Source: Pseudomonas viridiflava
Lineage (GTDB): Bacteria; Pseudomonadota; Gammaproteobacteria; Pseudomonadales; Pseudomonadaceae
Direction of reading: 5' to 3'
Length of the DNA stretch: 64,000 bases
Assembly (NCBI GenBank): GCA_900596015.1
Contig: UVIF01000001.1
Span: forward strand, 452,513 to 516,512
The translations under genes and the position numbers were made by a program. A model generated the notes under the pieces. It saw nothing but the letters and a program-made list of their open reading frames with translations. It did no database searches and was not told the DNA's origin. Of this stretch, positions 10,932 to 19,286 are shown in pieces (the first letter of the stretch is position 1; each line of letters opens with the position of its first letter).

Positions 10932-12695
10932 ATGACCGTCATAGAACAGCTCAGCGCCCTGGACACCATTCTTGCCCAAGGCGGTGTGCACTGCTTGTTC
11001 CAGCCGATCGTGTCACTGTCGCAACGGCAGATCCTGGGCTTCGAGGCATTGAGTCGAGGGCCCTCGAACAGCCCGCTGCATTCGCCCATCAATCTGTTCG
11101 CAGTGGCGCGCCAGGCCGGTCGGCTCAACGAGCTGGAAGTGATGTGCCGGGAAACCGCCTGCCGCCGCTTCAGCGAACAGCGCCTGGACGGCAAGCTGTT
11201 TCTCAACGTCTCGCCCGAGTCGCTGCTCGAACCCCTGCACGAGGACGGCCGAACATTGCAGTTGTTGCAGCGCTACGGCATCAGCCCCAGCCAGGTGGTC
11301 ATCGAACTCACCGAGCAGACTCCTACCGACGATTTCCAACTGCTGTTCAACGCGCTGCATCATTACCGCGCCATGGGCTTTTCGATTGCCCTGGACGATC
11401 TGGGCGCAGGCTATTCAAGCCTGCGCCTGTGGTCCGAGTTGCGTCCGGACTATGTGAAGATCGACCGACACTTCATCGACGGCATTCACCAGGATGCACT
11501 CAAGCGCGAATTCGTCGGTTCCATCCTGCAGATCGCCAAGGCTTCTCGAGCCCAGGTGATCGCCGAAGGCATCGAGTTGGTCGAGGAGTTGCTGGTATTG
11601 ATCGAAATGGGTGTCGACCTGGTCCAGGGCTATCTGCTTTGCCGCCCTCAAGAGCAGCCGCCGCGGGACGTGCGTGGGCTGATCCCGCGGCTCGAGGACG
11701 GTAATCCACCCCTTGGCGGCCAAGGCAGCGATCTCGCACCGTTGATCATCGAGCAGGCCGCGGTGCACCGCGATACCCCAACGCAGCAGGTTCTGGAAGC
11801 CTTTCGCCTGCAGGCCAACCTGAACACCCTCGCTGTCGTCGACAGCGACCGGCGCCCCTGCGGCATCGTCCATCGACACTCGCTGTCCGACGCGTTGCTC
11901 AAGCCATTCGCCACCGAGCTGTTCGCGCGCAAGCCGATCAGCCGGCTGATGAGCAACGATTTTCTCGCAGTGGACAGCAAGCAGTCGCTGCAGCAGGTCA
12001 GCCGGTTGCTGACCGGGCGTGCACGGCAGCGGATCGAGGAAGACTTCATTGTCATCCAGAGTGGACAATACCTGGGACTGGGGCGGGTCATCGACGTGCT
12101 CAAGCTGATCACCGAGCTGAAAATCCAGCAGGCCCGGCATGCCAACCCCTTGACCCTGCTGCCTGGCAACGTGCCGATCCAGCAGTGCCTGACCCGTGTG
12201 CTGGAACAGGGCCGCGAGGCGATCATCTGCTATGTCGACATCGACAATTTCAAGCCCTTCAACGACATCTACGGCTACGCGCGTGGCGACGAAGTGCTGC
12301 TGTGCCTGGCCCAGTGCCTGAGCGAACGCGTGGACCCCAGTCGGGACTTCGTCGGTCACATCGGCGGAGACGATTTCATCCTGGTCATCAGCCCGGCCGA
12401 TTGGTGCCGTCGGCTGAGCCAGTTACAGGAAGATTTCCAGCACCAGTGCCGGCGCTTCTACCGCCCCGAGCATCTGCACGCGGGCTGTTTTTTGGCCAAG
12501 GATCGTCGCGGCGAGCAGCAACGGTTTGCCCTGCTGTCGCTGTCCATCGGCGTGGTTCACTTGCGGGCCGAGGCCTGCGCTCTCATGGATGGCGGCCAAC
12601 TGGCGGAAATGGCTTCGCAGGCCAAGCACCTGGCCAAGGAAGTCCTGGGGTCCAGCGTGCACGTGATCGACACGCAGCTCGCCGAGTCGGCCTAG
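10932..12695 (+). CDS. Cyclic-di-GMP protein, EAL-CBS-CBS-GGDEF architecture
   Basis: 587 residues, soluble, without membrane segments. The EAL domain (about 10-255) keeps the catalytic set: EALSRG, LNVSPESLL, VIELTEQ, ALDDLGAGYSSL, VKIDRHFI, IAEGIE and QGYLL. It is therefore probably an active c-di-GMP phosphodiesterase. A CBS pair (about 275-400) suggests adenine-nucleotide sensing. The C-terminal GGDEF domain has DIDNFKPFNDIYGYARGDE, but the signature is GGDDF and the RxxD inhibitory site is PSRD. It may bind GTP as a regulatory domain or be weakly active. It lies directly downstream of prc, separated by a terminator, and starts after an AGGA-containing Shine-Dalgarno. Confidence 0.92.
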   Translation: MTVIEQLSALDTILAQGGVHCLFQPIVSLSQRQILGFEALSRGPSNSPLHSPINLFAVARQAGRLNELEVMCRETACRRFSEQRLDGKLFLNVSPESLLEPLHEDGRTLQLLQRYGISPSQVVIELTEQTPTDDFQLLFNALHHYRAMGFSIALDDLGAGYSSLRLWSELRPDYVKIDRHFIDGIHQDALKREFVGSILQIAKASRAQVIAEGIELVEELLVLIEMGVDLVQGYLLCRPQEQPPRDVRGLIPRLEDGNPPLGGQGSDLAPLIIEQAAVHRDTPTQQVLEAFRLQANLNTLAVVDSDRRPCGIVHRHSLSDALLKPFATELFARKPISRLMSNDFLAVDSKQSLQQVSRLLTGRARQRIEEDFIVIQSGQYLGLGRVIDVLKLITELKIQQARHANPLTLLPGNVPIQQCLTRVLEQGREAIICYVDIDNFKPFNDIYGYARGDEVLLCLAQCLSERVDPSRDFVGHIGGDDFILVISPADWCRRLSQLQEDFQHQCRRFYRPEHLHAGCFLAKDRRGEQQRFALLSLSIGVVHLRAEACALMDGGQLAEMASQAKHLAKEVLGSSVHVIDTQLAESA

Positions 12696-12699
12696 CGGC

Positions 12700-13071
12700 T
12701 CAGGCCGCGGTAGTCGGCGGATAGGCGTATTCGAACACGCGTGCCACTTCCGAGGCGTGCCAGGAAGCGGCTGCGATACCGTCCGACGGACCGCAGAAGC
12801 GTCCGAGTTTTTCCGCGCATTCGAAAAAACCGGTGCGCGGCAGGCGGCTGGCACCCTGGCTTATCACCAAGGAGCTGCGCAGTGGCTGATCGGCGCGGGC
12901 GTCGATCATGGCCAGGTATTCGAGTGCTGCCGTGAGCGTCTGCATGGCGGGTGTGGGCAGTTCCAGGCGCTCGAGCAGCGCGCGATAGGTGAGCAGGTGC
13001 CGCTGGCGCCGAGCGTGATCCAGCTCGCCGAGCAGGCCCTCCCATTGCAGGCGACTGATGCGCAGGCTCAC
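12700..13071 (-). CDS. Conserved hypothetical protein, coupled to the XRE gene
   Basis: 123 residues, function unknown. It begins MSLRISRLQWEGLLGELDHARRQ and has a short motif SRLPRTGFFECAEKLGR late in the chain. The layout LTYRALLERL...PLRSSLVIS...LPRTGFF resembles a family of small proteins with a G-LP-x-GFF element, but I cannot name it. Its ATG overlaps the stop of the XRE-domain gene by 4 bp (ATGA), so translation is coupled. The convergent gap to the EAL protein is 4 bp. A frame-shifted alternative (12692-13045) has poorer composition and was not chosen. Confidence 0.75.
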   Translation of the reverse strand: MSLRISRLQWEGLLGELDHARRQRHLLTYRALLERLELPTPAMQTLTAALEYLAMIDARADQPLRSSLVISQGASRLPRTGFFECAEKLGRFCGPSDGIAAASWHASEVARVFEYAYPPTTAA

Positions 13072-13433
13072 GAGCTGCTGCTCCAGCCCGGCACCCCCAG
13101 TTCCCAGGCGAGACTGCGGCGTATGGCGGCGTCCGGTTCGCGCTCGCCGGTTTCGATCATCGACAGGTAGGAGGGGCTGATGCCTACGGCGCGGGCCAGA
13201 CTTTCGAGCGGCACGCCGCGGGCCTCGCGAAGTTCACGCAAGCGCTCGAAACTGGGTGGTGGTGCGAGTGCTGCAGCGCCCACAGGGTCGGCAGCGGACT
13301 GCGCGTTCGTGACGGCATCTGCAGAGGCGCTGACCGGGGTACCGGCAGCTGCAGCCAGCAGCCGCTGGTACTCGGCCCATGGCACTACCGCATACTCCGG
13401 CTGGCCGTCGCGGCTTATCACCTGAACCCCCAT
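13068..13433 (-). CDS. XRE-family regulator with an antitoxin-like N-terminus
   Basis: 121 residues from the ATG at 13433, preceded by a strong GGGAGGA Shine-Dalgarno; a longer frame to 13547 lacks one. The N-terminus VISRDGQPEYAVVPWAEYQRLL looks like the Phd/YefM antitoxin start. An Ala-rich linker follows. The C-terminal half is a Cro/CI helix-turn-helix: FERLRELREARGVPLESLARAVGISPSYLSMIETGEREP. It overlaps the next gene by 4 bp. Inference: an autoregulated two-gene unit of toxin-antitoxin-like form. However, the partner is not a recognised toxin, and this may simply be a housekeeping regulator. Confidence 0.85.
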   Translation of the reverse strand: MGVQVISRDGQPEYAVVPWAEYQRLLAAAAGTPVSASADAVTNAQSAADPVGAAALAPPPSFERLRELREARGVPLESLARAVGISPSYLSMIETGEREPDAAIRRSLAWELGVPGWSSSS

Positions 13434-13562
13434 TGCATCCTCCCGCCCGATAAGCGCGCACATCGGACGATGCGAGCGTAATGGCGGAATGTTAACAGGG
13501 GATTGCCGACTTCGGGGCGTTAACTGCGCGTCGAAGTCGGCGAGCAAGTTACGCGGGAGAAT

Positions 13563-14009
13563 TCAGCGATGGGACTTTTCCAGTTCCAGGTCTTTCTCCG
13601 AAGCCGGGAGACGTTCGAGCACTCGCAGTTTTTCCGGTGACTGGCGCTGACGCCAGGCGCGGAACGCGTCGAGCTCGCCGGACAGGGTCTTCATCACCCA
13701 AGCCAGCACGGCGATGTCGTCGAGCATGCCAACACCGATCAGGAAATCGGGAATTGCGTCGATGGGGCTGACGAAGTAGACCAGGCCGGCAACGATGGAC
13801 ACCAATGCCTTGGGGCTGATGCTGCGGTACTCGCCGCGCCAGTAGGCCAGGCACAGGGCCTGCAACAGTTGCACGTCTTCTTTGAGGGCGCCCAGCCGGT
13901 AGCCCTTGCCCTTGCGTGCCACGGCGAAGATAAGGGCCGGCAGGCGGCCTCGACTCAGGACGCGCTCGGCAATGGGCAGGAAACGGGTGAAATTCCACGG
14001 TGCTTTCAT
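13563..14009 (-). CDS. YkvA/DUF1232 domain membrane protein
   Basis: 148 residues from MKAPWNFTRFLP, chosen because GGAGG stands 7 bp upstream; the frame runs open to 14048. The DUF1232 core FVSPIDAIPDFLIGVGMLDDIAVLAWV spans about residues 80-107 and is partly hydrophobic. The domain has no proven biochemical role. The upstream region holds two inverted perfect DnaA boxes. The gene upstream on the same strand is the FKBP lipoprotein, which has its own terminator, so this gene has a separate promoter region. Confidence 0.88.
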   Translation of the reverse strand: MKAPWNFTRFLPIAERVLSRGRLPALIFAVARKGKGYRLGALKEDVQLLQALCLAYWRGEYRSISPKALVSIVAGLVYFVSPIDAIPDFLIGVGMLDDIAVLAWVMKTLSGELDAFRAWRQRQSPEKLRVLERLPASEKDLELEKSHR

Positions 14010-14038
14010 GAGCCCTCCGGTGCCGAATGACAGTTTGA

Positions 14039-14065
14039 GGTTATCCACAGTATTTGTGGATAACC
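14039..14065. promoter_or_regulatory. Two perfect DnaA boxes in a 27-bp palindrome
   Basis: GGTTATCCACA-gtatt-TGTGGATAACC: 11-bp perfect arms around a 5-bp spacer. Each arm contains a consensus DnaA box TTATCCACA (14041-14049 on plus, 14055-14063 on minus). It lies 30-56 bp upstream of the DUF1232 gene start. Confidence 0.8.
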
Positions 14066-14230
14066 TTGTGAACAGAGCTGCTTTTCATGCCTGACCTGCC
14101 CGGTTTTCAAGGGCTGAGGTCAAATCGGGCGTTTTTTACTCACACAAAAAAGCCACGAAAATCCTTGACGCAGTGTTCCGAAAACAGCTAATGCCGCTTC
14201 CTTTAAGACTCTTTGGTACAGGCCCGGTTC

Positions 14231-14261
14231 AAACGAAAACGCCCCGTCGAGACGGGGCGTT
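14231..14261 (-). terminator. Rho-independent terminator of the FKBP gene
   Basis: On the minus strand AACGCCCCGTC-TC-GACGGGGCGTT is followed by TTCGTTT. It lies 18 bp after the stop codon. Confidence 0.9.
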
Positions 14262-14278
14262 CAGGGCAACGCAGCGGC

Positions 14279-15040
14279 TTACTTGGCGGGAGCGGCTTCT
14301 TCGACTTCAGCGTCGTCGGTTTCGGCCGCGGCGTCAGCGGCAGCCTTGGCAGCGTCCTTGATAGCGATCAGCTCGAGATCGAACACCAGCACCGAGTTGG
14401 CTGGAATGGTCGGGCTCGGGCTCTGGGCGCCGTAGGCCAGGTCAGCCGGGATGAACAGCTTGACCTTCTCGCCCACGTGCATCAGTTGCAAGCCTTCGAC
14501 CCAACCCGGGATCACGCCGCTGACCGGCAGATCGATGGGCGCGCCGCGCTCGATGGAGCTGTCGAAGACCTTGCCGTCGATCAGCTTGCCTTCGTAGTGG
14601 ACGGTGACCACATCGGTCGGCTTGGGCTGGGCGCCCTCGGCTTTCTTGATGACCTGGTACTGCAGGCCGGATGCGGTAGTGACGACGCCGTCTTTCTTGG
14701 CATTGTCCTCGAGGAACTTCTTGCCGGCGGTCTGCGCTTCGGCGTTCATCTTGGTCATGCGTTCTTCGGCGCGTTTCTGCAGGTCGGCAAAGGCTGCGAC
14801 CAGGTCGTCGTCCTTGATCTTCTGCTCTTTCTTGCCGACGGCGTCTTCGATACCCAGGGCAACGGCCTTGGAATCGAGATCGTCCATACCTTCCTGAGCC
14901 AGGCTCTTGCCCATGTTCAGGCCGATACCGTAGGAAGCTTTCTGCGCCGGGGTTTTGAGCTCGACGCTGGTCTGGGAATCGCAACCTGCGAGGACCAGGG
15001 TGACCAAGGCAACTGCCGCCGCCAACCGATGCTGTTTCAT
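14279..15040 (-). CDS. FKBP-type peptidyl-prolyl isomerase lipoprotein (FkpA/Mip/FklB-like)
   Basis: 253 residues from the ATG at 15040 (AAGGAAAT upstream). The lipobox is LVLAGC, so Cys is lipidated after signal peptidase II. The helical FKBP_N dimerisation domain (KASYGIGLNMGKSL...) is followed by the FKBP fold: GVVTTASGLQYQVI, VTVHYEGKLIDGKVFDSS, VIPGWVEGLQLMHVGEK, LAYGAQ and NSVLVFDLELI. It is likely a periplasmic or outer-membrane folding helper. The tail is Ala/Glu-rich (about 25 residues) and low in complexity. Downstream is a strong terminator. Confidence 0.93.
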   Translation of the reverse strand: MKQHRLAAAVALVTLVLAGCDSQTSVELKTPAQKASYGIGLNMGKSLAQEGMDDLDSKAVALGIEDAVGKKEQKIKDDDLVAAFADLQKRAEERMTKMNAEAQTAGKKFLEDNAKKDGVVTTASGLQYQVIKKAEGAQPKPTDVVTVHYEGKLIDGKVFDSSIERGAPIDLPVSGVIPGWVEGLQLMHVGEKVKLFIPADLAYGAQSPSPTIPANSVLVFDLELIAIKDAAKAAADAAAETDDAEVEEAAPAK

Positions 15041-15198
15041 GCTATTTCCTTGTTCATGCGCCATAAGGGCAATCGAATGAGGCCGCGAGCTTATCAGGCG
15101 GCCACGACCAATGGCTACCGGCATGAGAGAGGCAAAAAGACGATAAGTTCAGGCCAGCAAAAGGAAAGTGGCTCGGCAGCGGCTGGATGAAACATGTG

Positions 15199-16134
15199 TC
15201 ACGCAGTGCTGGGCGCCTGCCCGTAGTGCGCAGCCACTTCACGCACCACTTCACACAGCCACTGGGCCGGCAACGCCAGCGGCAACGCGGCGTTGCGGCA
15301 AATGCCGACCGACCCGCCCGGCTCGTGCACGCCCAGATCGAGCTCGCACAGTTGGCCGGTGACGATATCGCGCTGCACCGCATCGCGCGGGGCCACCCAG
15401 ATGGCGTCACTGCTGGCGACGTAGCGTCGGCTGAGGGTCGGTGAAAGCGTTTCCAGACGTTGCGCCGAGGGAGTGATGGCGCACTGCACGAACAAACTGT
15501 CCGCATGCTTGCGGATGGTCGTGCCGGCCAGCGGCAGCACCCAGGGGTAACGGCCGACCTGCTCGGCGCTCGGCGGACGCATCTCCAGCAGCGGATGCGC
15601 CGGGCGCACCACCAGCGTCATGGATTCGCTGTACAGGTGTTCGAACGACAGGCCCTGAATCTGCGGGCTATCGGTCATGCGGCCGATCACCAGGTCCAGC
15701 TCGCCGACGTGCAGTTGCGCCAGCAGGTAGGCCCCCGGCCCGGTCGCCACGCTGACCACCAATGCGGCGTGGCGTTCGTGCAGGCTGCAGAGTACTTCGG
15801 GCAACAGCTGGCTTTCCACGGTCGACAGCACGCCGATACGCACCTGCGGGGCTTCGTCGGGCTCGCCGCGCAGACTGCTGACGCCATCGCGCAAGGCCTG
15901 CACGCAAGGCCCGGCATAGCGCATGAAGCGCACGCCGGCGGCGGTCAGTTCGACCCCGCTCTTGTCCCGGTCGAACAAGCGTGTCTGCAACAGGTCTTCG
16001 AGTTCCTTGAGCGTCTTGGAAATCGCCGGCTGGCTGATGGACAGGCCATCGGCGGCCTTGGCGAAGCTGCCCTGGCGGGCAATTTCGAGAAAGCACAGCA
16101 AATGGCGGAATTTGATACGGCTGTCGAGGTTCAT
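15199..16134 (-). CDS. LysR-family transcriptional regulator (PcaQ/GbpR-like)
   Basis: 311 residues. The N-terminal winged helix is IKFRHLLCFLEIARQGSFAKAADGLSISQPAISKTLKELEDLL, and the rest is a periplasmic-binding-like effector domain. The early 'R-H-L-x-C-F' and 'SQPAISKTLKELE' pattern is typical of the PcaQ/GbpR branch (protocatechuate or galactose-binding regulators). No pca genes are nearby, so the inducer and targets cannot be assigned. It stands alone between fklB-like and nirD, both on the minus strand. Confidence 0.9.
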   Translation of the reverse strand: MNLDSRIKFRHLLCFLEIARQGSFAKAADGLSISQPAISKTLKELEDLLQTRLFDRDKSGVELTAAGVRFMRYAGPCVQALRDGVSSLRGEPDEAPQVRIGVLSTVESQLLPEVLCSLHERHAALVVSVATGPGAYLLAQLHVGELDLVIGRMTDSPQIQGLSFEHLYSESMTLVVRPAHPLLEMRPPSAEQVGRYPWVLPLAGTTIRKHADSLFVQCAITPSAQRLETLSPTLSRRYVASSDAIWVAPRDAVQRDIVTGQLCELDLGVHEPGGSVGICRNAALPLALPAQWLCEVVREVAAHYGQAPSTA

Positions 16135-16178
16135 GGCGCCAATCGTAGCATTGGGCCATGGGGTTTGCTTTGGTAGTA

Positions 16179-16208
16179 AGGGCCTCTTCGCGGGCAGAGG
16201 CCCGCAAG
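16179..16208. repeat. REP-like palindrome fragment
   Basis: GGCCTCTTCGCGGGCAGAGG followed by CCCGC; a short copy of the 'cgcgggcagag' REP type in the nirD/LysR gap. Confidence 0.6.
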
Positions 16209-16214
16209 ACCACC

Positions 16215-16577
16215 CTACACCCTGCCAATCTCCACCCGATCACCGTTGAAACGCACCGGCCACACCCTGATGCCCTGCTCCGGCGCCTCCAGACAACGCC
16301 CGTCGCTGAAACAGTAATGCTGCTTGTACAGCGGCGCAGCCACCACCAGCTCGCCCTGCAGATACCCGACGATGCCACGCCCCAGCACATTGGCGCCCGA
16401 GCGCGGGTCGTGGTTGTCGATGGCGTGCAGCACCCTGCCCTCGCCCGCGTCGGGGAGGTAGAACACGGCCACCTGGTCGCCGTCCAGCCATACCACTACA
16501 CCGGAATTGGCGATCAAGTCCGCTCGATCGCAGACTGCTTGCCAGTCCATCGCTTGCACCGCCTTGGCCGCCTGCAT
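16215..16577 (-). CDS. nirD: Assimilatory nitrite reductase small subunit NirD
   Basis: 120 residues from MQAAKAVQAMDWQ. Its ATG overlaps the nirB stop (TGATG), so the two are translationally coupled and made in step. The fold is the Rieske-like NirD domain without cluster ligands: SGVVVWLDGDQVAVFYLP, HAIDNHDPRSGANVLGRGIVG and APLYKQHYCFSDGRCLE. With NirB it reduces nitrite to ammonium in the cytoplasm using NAD(P)H. Confidence 0.95.
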   Translation of the reverse strand: MQAAKAVQAMDWQAVCDRADLIANSGVVVWLDGDQVAVFYLPDAGEGRVLHAIDNHDPRSGANVLGRGIVGYLQGELVVAAPLYKQHYCFSDGRCLEAPEQGIRVWPVRFNGDRVEIGRV

Positions 16578-19138
16578 CACAACACCTCCTCCATCACCGG
16601 GATCAACGTGACCGCATCGCCCGCCTGAGCGGGACGACGCTGGCCACGTTCCTTGACGAACTGCACACCGGGGTCCGCACGCTTGTCGTTGACGAAGGTG
16701 CGGAAGCGCTTGAGCTTTTCCGGATCCTTCAAGGCATTGGCCCATTCGCATTCATAGTGATCGACCACCCGTTGCATCTGCGCTTCGAGTTCGGCGCCCA
16801 GGGCCAGGCTGTCCTCCAGCACGACCTGCTTGAGAAACTCCAGACCGCCCTCGAGGTTTTCGCGCCACACCGAGGTGCGCTGCAGCTTGTCGGCGGTACG
16901 GATGTAGAACATCAGGATACGGTCGATGTAGCGGATCAACTGTTCATCGTCCAGGTCGGTGGCGAACAGCTCGGCGTGCCGCGGACGCATGCCGCCGTTG
17001 CCGCACACATACAGGTTCCAGCCCTTCTCGGTGGCAATCACACCGATGTCCTTGCTCTGCGCCTCGGCGCACTCGCGGGTGCAGCCGGAGACGGCGAACT
17101 TGAGCTTGTGCGGCGAACGCAGGCCCTTGTAGCGATCCTCGATGCGCAGGGCCATGGCGACGCTGTCCTGCACGCCGTAGCGGCACCACGTACTGCCCAC
17201 GCAGGATTTCACGGTGCGGGTCGACTTGCCGTAGGCATGACCGGTCTCGAAGCCGGCTTCGATCAATTCGCTCCAGATCTCCGGCAACTCGTGCAACTGG
17301 GCGCCGAACAGGTCGATGCGCTGGCCACCGGTGATCTTGGTGTACAGATCGTACTTCTTCGCCACCACGCCGATGGCGATCAGCTTGTCCGGGGTAATCT
17401 CACCGCCTGGAATGCGCGGTACCACCGAATAGGTACCGTTCTTCTGCATGTTGGCCATGAATGTGTCGTTGGTGTCCTGCAGCGGCACCAGCGAGGGGTC
17501 CATGATCGGCTGGTTCCAGCAGGAAGCGAGAATGTTGCCGACGGTGGGCTTGCATACGTCGCACCCCACTGCGCCACGGCCGTGGCGGGCAAGCATGTCC
17601 TCGAAGCTGGCGATGCCCTCGACACGGGCCAGGGCATAGAGCTCGGCGCGGGTGTAGGCGAAGTGTTCGCACAGGCTCTTGTCAACGCTGACGCCGCGGG
17701 CAATCAGCTCGTGCTCGAACACTTGCTTGAGCAGCGCGGCGCAGCCGCCGCAACCGGTGCAGGCCTTGGTCTGCGACTTGAGCGCCGACAGGTCGCCACA
17801 GCCTCCATCGATGGCAGAACAGATCGCACCTTTGCTGACGTTGTGGCAGGAGCAGATCATGGCGGTGTCTGGCAACGCATCGGCGCCCAGGGTCGGTGCG
17901 CCGTCGGACAACGGCAGGATCAGCGTCGAAGGGTCGGCCGGCAAGGCGATGCCGTTCTGGGCATATTGCAGCAAGGTGTCGTAGTAACTGTTGTCACCGA
18001 CCAGCACAGCGCCCAGCACCTGCTTGCCGCTGGCGTCCACCACCAGGCGACGGTAGCTGGCGTTGGCTTCGTCGATGAAACGGTAGCTCTTGGCGCCCGG
18101 CGTAGTGGCATGGGCATCACCAATGGAGCCGACGTCGACGCCCAGCAGCTTGAGTTTGGTCGACATGTCGGCCCCGCTGAACGCCACCGGCGCCTCGCCG
18201 GCCAGCTCACAGGCGACGTTGCGGGCCATGCTGTAGCCCGGTGCTACCAGGCCGAAGACGCTGCCGTTCCATGAAGCGCATTCGCCGATCGCATACACTG
18301 CCGGGTCGCTGCTGCGGCAGTGTGGGTCGATGACGATCCCGCCGCGGGCGGCGATCTCCAGGCCGCAGGCGCGGCCCAGCGCATCCTGGGGACGAATGCC
18401 GGCGGAGAACACGATCAGGTCGGTTTCCAGAAACTCGCCACCGTCGAAGTTCATCCGGTAGCGATGGGTCTCGCCGGCCTCGACGTTCTGTGTGGCGCGG
18501 GAGGTGTGCACGCCCACACCCAATGCCTCGATGCGCGCACGCAAGGCAGCGCCGCCGTCGACGTCCAGTTGCACAGGCATCAGACGCGGAGCGAATTCGA
18601 CTACATGAGCTTCCAGACCGAGCGACTTCAATGCATTCGCCGCTTCCAGGCCGAGCAGCCCGCCGCCGACCACCACACCACGGCGCGCACCGGCTGCCGC
18701 TGCGCGAATGGCATCCAGGTCATCCAGCGTGCGATAGACCAGCCGTGCGCTGCCTTCGCAACCTGGGATCGGCGGCACGAAGGGGAAGGAGCCAGTGGCC
18801 AGTACCAGCACATCGTAGCCATGCCGCCCAGTGGCGGTGACCACTTCGCGAGCCTGGCGGTCGATCTCGAGTACCGGCTGCCCCAAGTGCAGGGTGACAC
18901 CGTGCAGGCCATACAGCTGGGCGTCGCCCAGGGCCAGGGTTTCGGCGCACGAGCCGCCGAAGTATTCGGACAGGTGCACCCGATCGTAGGCGCGCTGGCG
19001 TTCTTCGCCGAAGACATGGATCTCGTAGCGATCGACCGCGCTGCGCTCGATCAGTTGCTCGACGCAATGATGACCCACCATGCCGTTGCCGATAACGATG
19101 AGCTTCTGCCGGGGCCTGAGGTTCACGAGCGCATTCAT
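16577..19138 (-). CDS. nirB: Assimilatory nitrite reductase [NAD(P)H] large subunit NirB
   Basis: 853 residues from MNALVNLRPRQKLIVIGNG; GGAGAT upstream supports this start over the longer frame to 19180. Order of parts: FAD/NAD(P) oxidoreductase (about 1-400, IGNGMVGHHCVEQL), BFD-like [2Fe-2S] site near 430-470 (CSCHN...CTGCGGC), a second BFD-like segment (CDVCKPTVGNILAS), the ferredoxin-like NIR/SIR domain, and the siroheme/[4Fe-4S] ligands CVGSTWCRYG near 644 and GCTRECAEAQ near 684. It catalyses six-electron reduction of nitrite to ammonium. The leader contains its own sigma-54-type promoter, an ANTAR target and a terminator, so expression should need low nitrogen status plus nitrate/nitrite. 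Confidence 0.97.
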   Translation of the reverse strand: MNALVNLRPRQKLIVIGNGMVGHHCVEQLIERSAVDRYEIHVFGEERQRAYDRVHLSEYFGGSCAETLALGDAQLYGLHGVTLHLGQPVLEIDRQAREVVTATGRHGYDVLVLATGSFPFVPPIPGCEGSARLVYRTLDDLDAIRAAAAGARRGVVVGGGLLGLEAANALKSLGLEAHVVEFAPRLMPVQLDVDGGAALRARIEALGVGVHTSRATQNVEAGETHRYRMNFDGGEFLETDLIVFSAGIRPQDALGRACGLEIAARGGIVIDPHCRSSDPAVYAIGECASWNGSVFGLVAPGYSMARNVACELAGEAPVAFSGADMSTKLKLLGVDVGSIGDAHATTPGAKSYRFIDEANASYRRLVVDASGKQVLGAVLVGDNSYYDTLLQYAQNGIALPADPSTLILPLSDGAPTLGADALPDTAMICSCHNVSKGAICSAIDGGCGDLSALKSQTKACTGCGGCAALLKQVFEHELIARGVSVDKSLCEHFAYTRAELYALARVEGIASFEDMLARHGRGAVGCDVCKPTVGNILASCWNQPIMDPSLVPLQDTNDTFMANMQKNGTYSVVPRIPGGEITPDKLIAIGVVAKKYDLYTKITGGQRIDLFGAQLHELPEIWSELIEAGFETGHAYGKSTRTVKSCVGSTWCRYGVQDSVAMALRIEDRYKGLRSPHKLKFAVSGCTRECAEAQSKDIGVIATEKGWNLYVCGNGGMRPRHAELFATDLDDEQLIRYIDRILMFYIRTADKLQRTSVWRENLEGGLEFLKQVVLEDSLALGAELEAQMQRVVDHYECEWANALKDPEKLKRFRTFVNDKRADPGVQFVKERGQRRPAQAGDAVTLIPVMEEVL

Positions 19139-19178
19139 AGGTATCTCCAAGCGGGTCACGGTGTCTTGACCATCGGGC

Positions 19179-19211
19179 AAAAAAAAACGCCTGGAGCGAA
19201 TGCTCCAGGCG
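19179..19211 (-). terminator. Leader terminator of nirBD
   Basis: Minus strand: CGCCTGGAGC-ATTC-GCTCCAGGCG (19211-19188), a perfect 10-bp stem, then nine T (19187-19179). It lies about 40 bp before the nirB start and inside its leader, so it must be overcome for nirB expression. Confidence 0.95.
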
Positions 19212-19267
19212 CCTTTGCCTGATGGTCGAATTGAGGTTGTCCGGTGAGGTGATCGTCGTTGATCACC
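19206..19267 (-). promoter_or_regulatory. ANTAR-type (NasT) two-hairpin antitermination target in the nirB leader
   Basis: Minus strand, 5' to 3'. Hairpin P1 is GGTGATC-AACGAC-GATCACC (19267-19248), a 7-bp stem with a six-base loop. P2 is CAGGC-AAAGGC-GCCTG (19221-19206), a 5-bp stem with a six-base loop. Both loops have A at position 1 and G at position 4, the hallmark of RNA bound by ANTAR antiterminators such as NasR, EutV and NasT. The 3' arm of P2 is part of the 5' arm of the terminator, so P2 and the terminator exclude each other. Confidence 0.85.
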
Positions 19268-19286
19268 GGGACTTGTCCAGAGTTGT

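Noticed and set aside
8594..11206. 870-residue minus-strand open frame opposite prc
   Set aside because: Very long but purely antisense to Prc and the EAL gene start; Prc has catalytic motifs, this frame has none and crosses a terminator.
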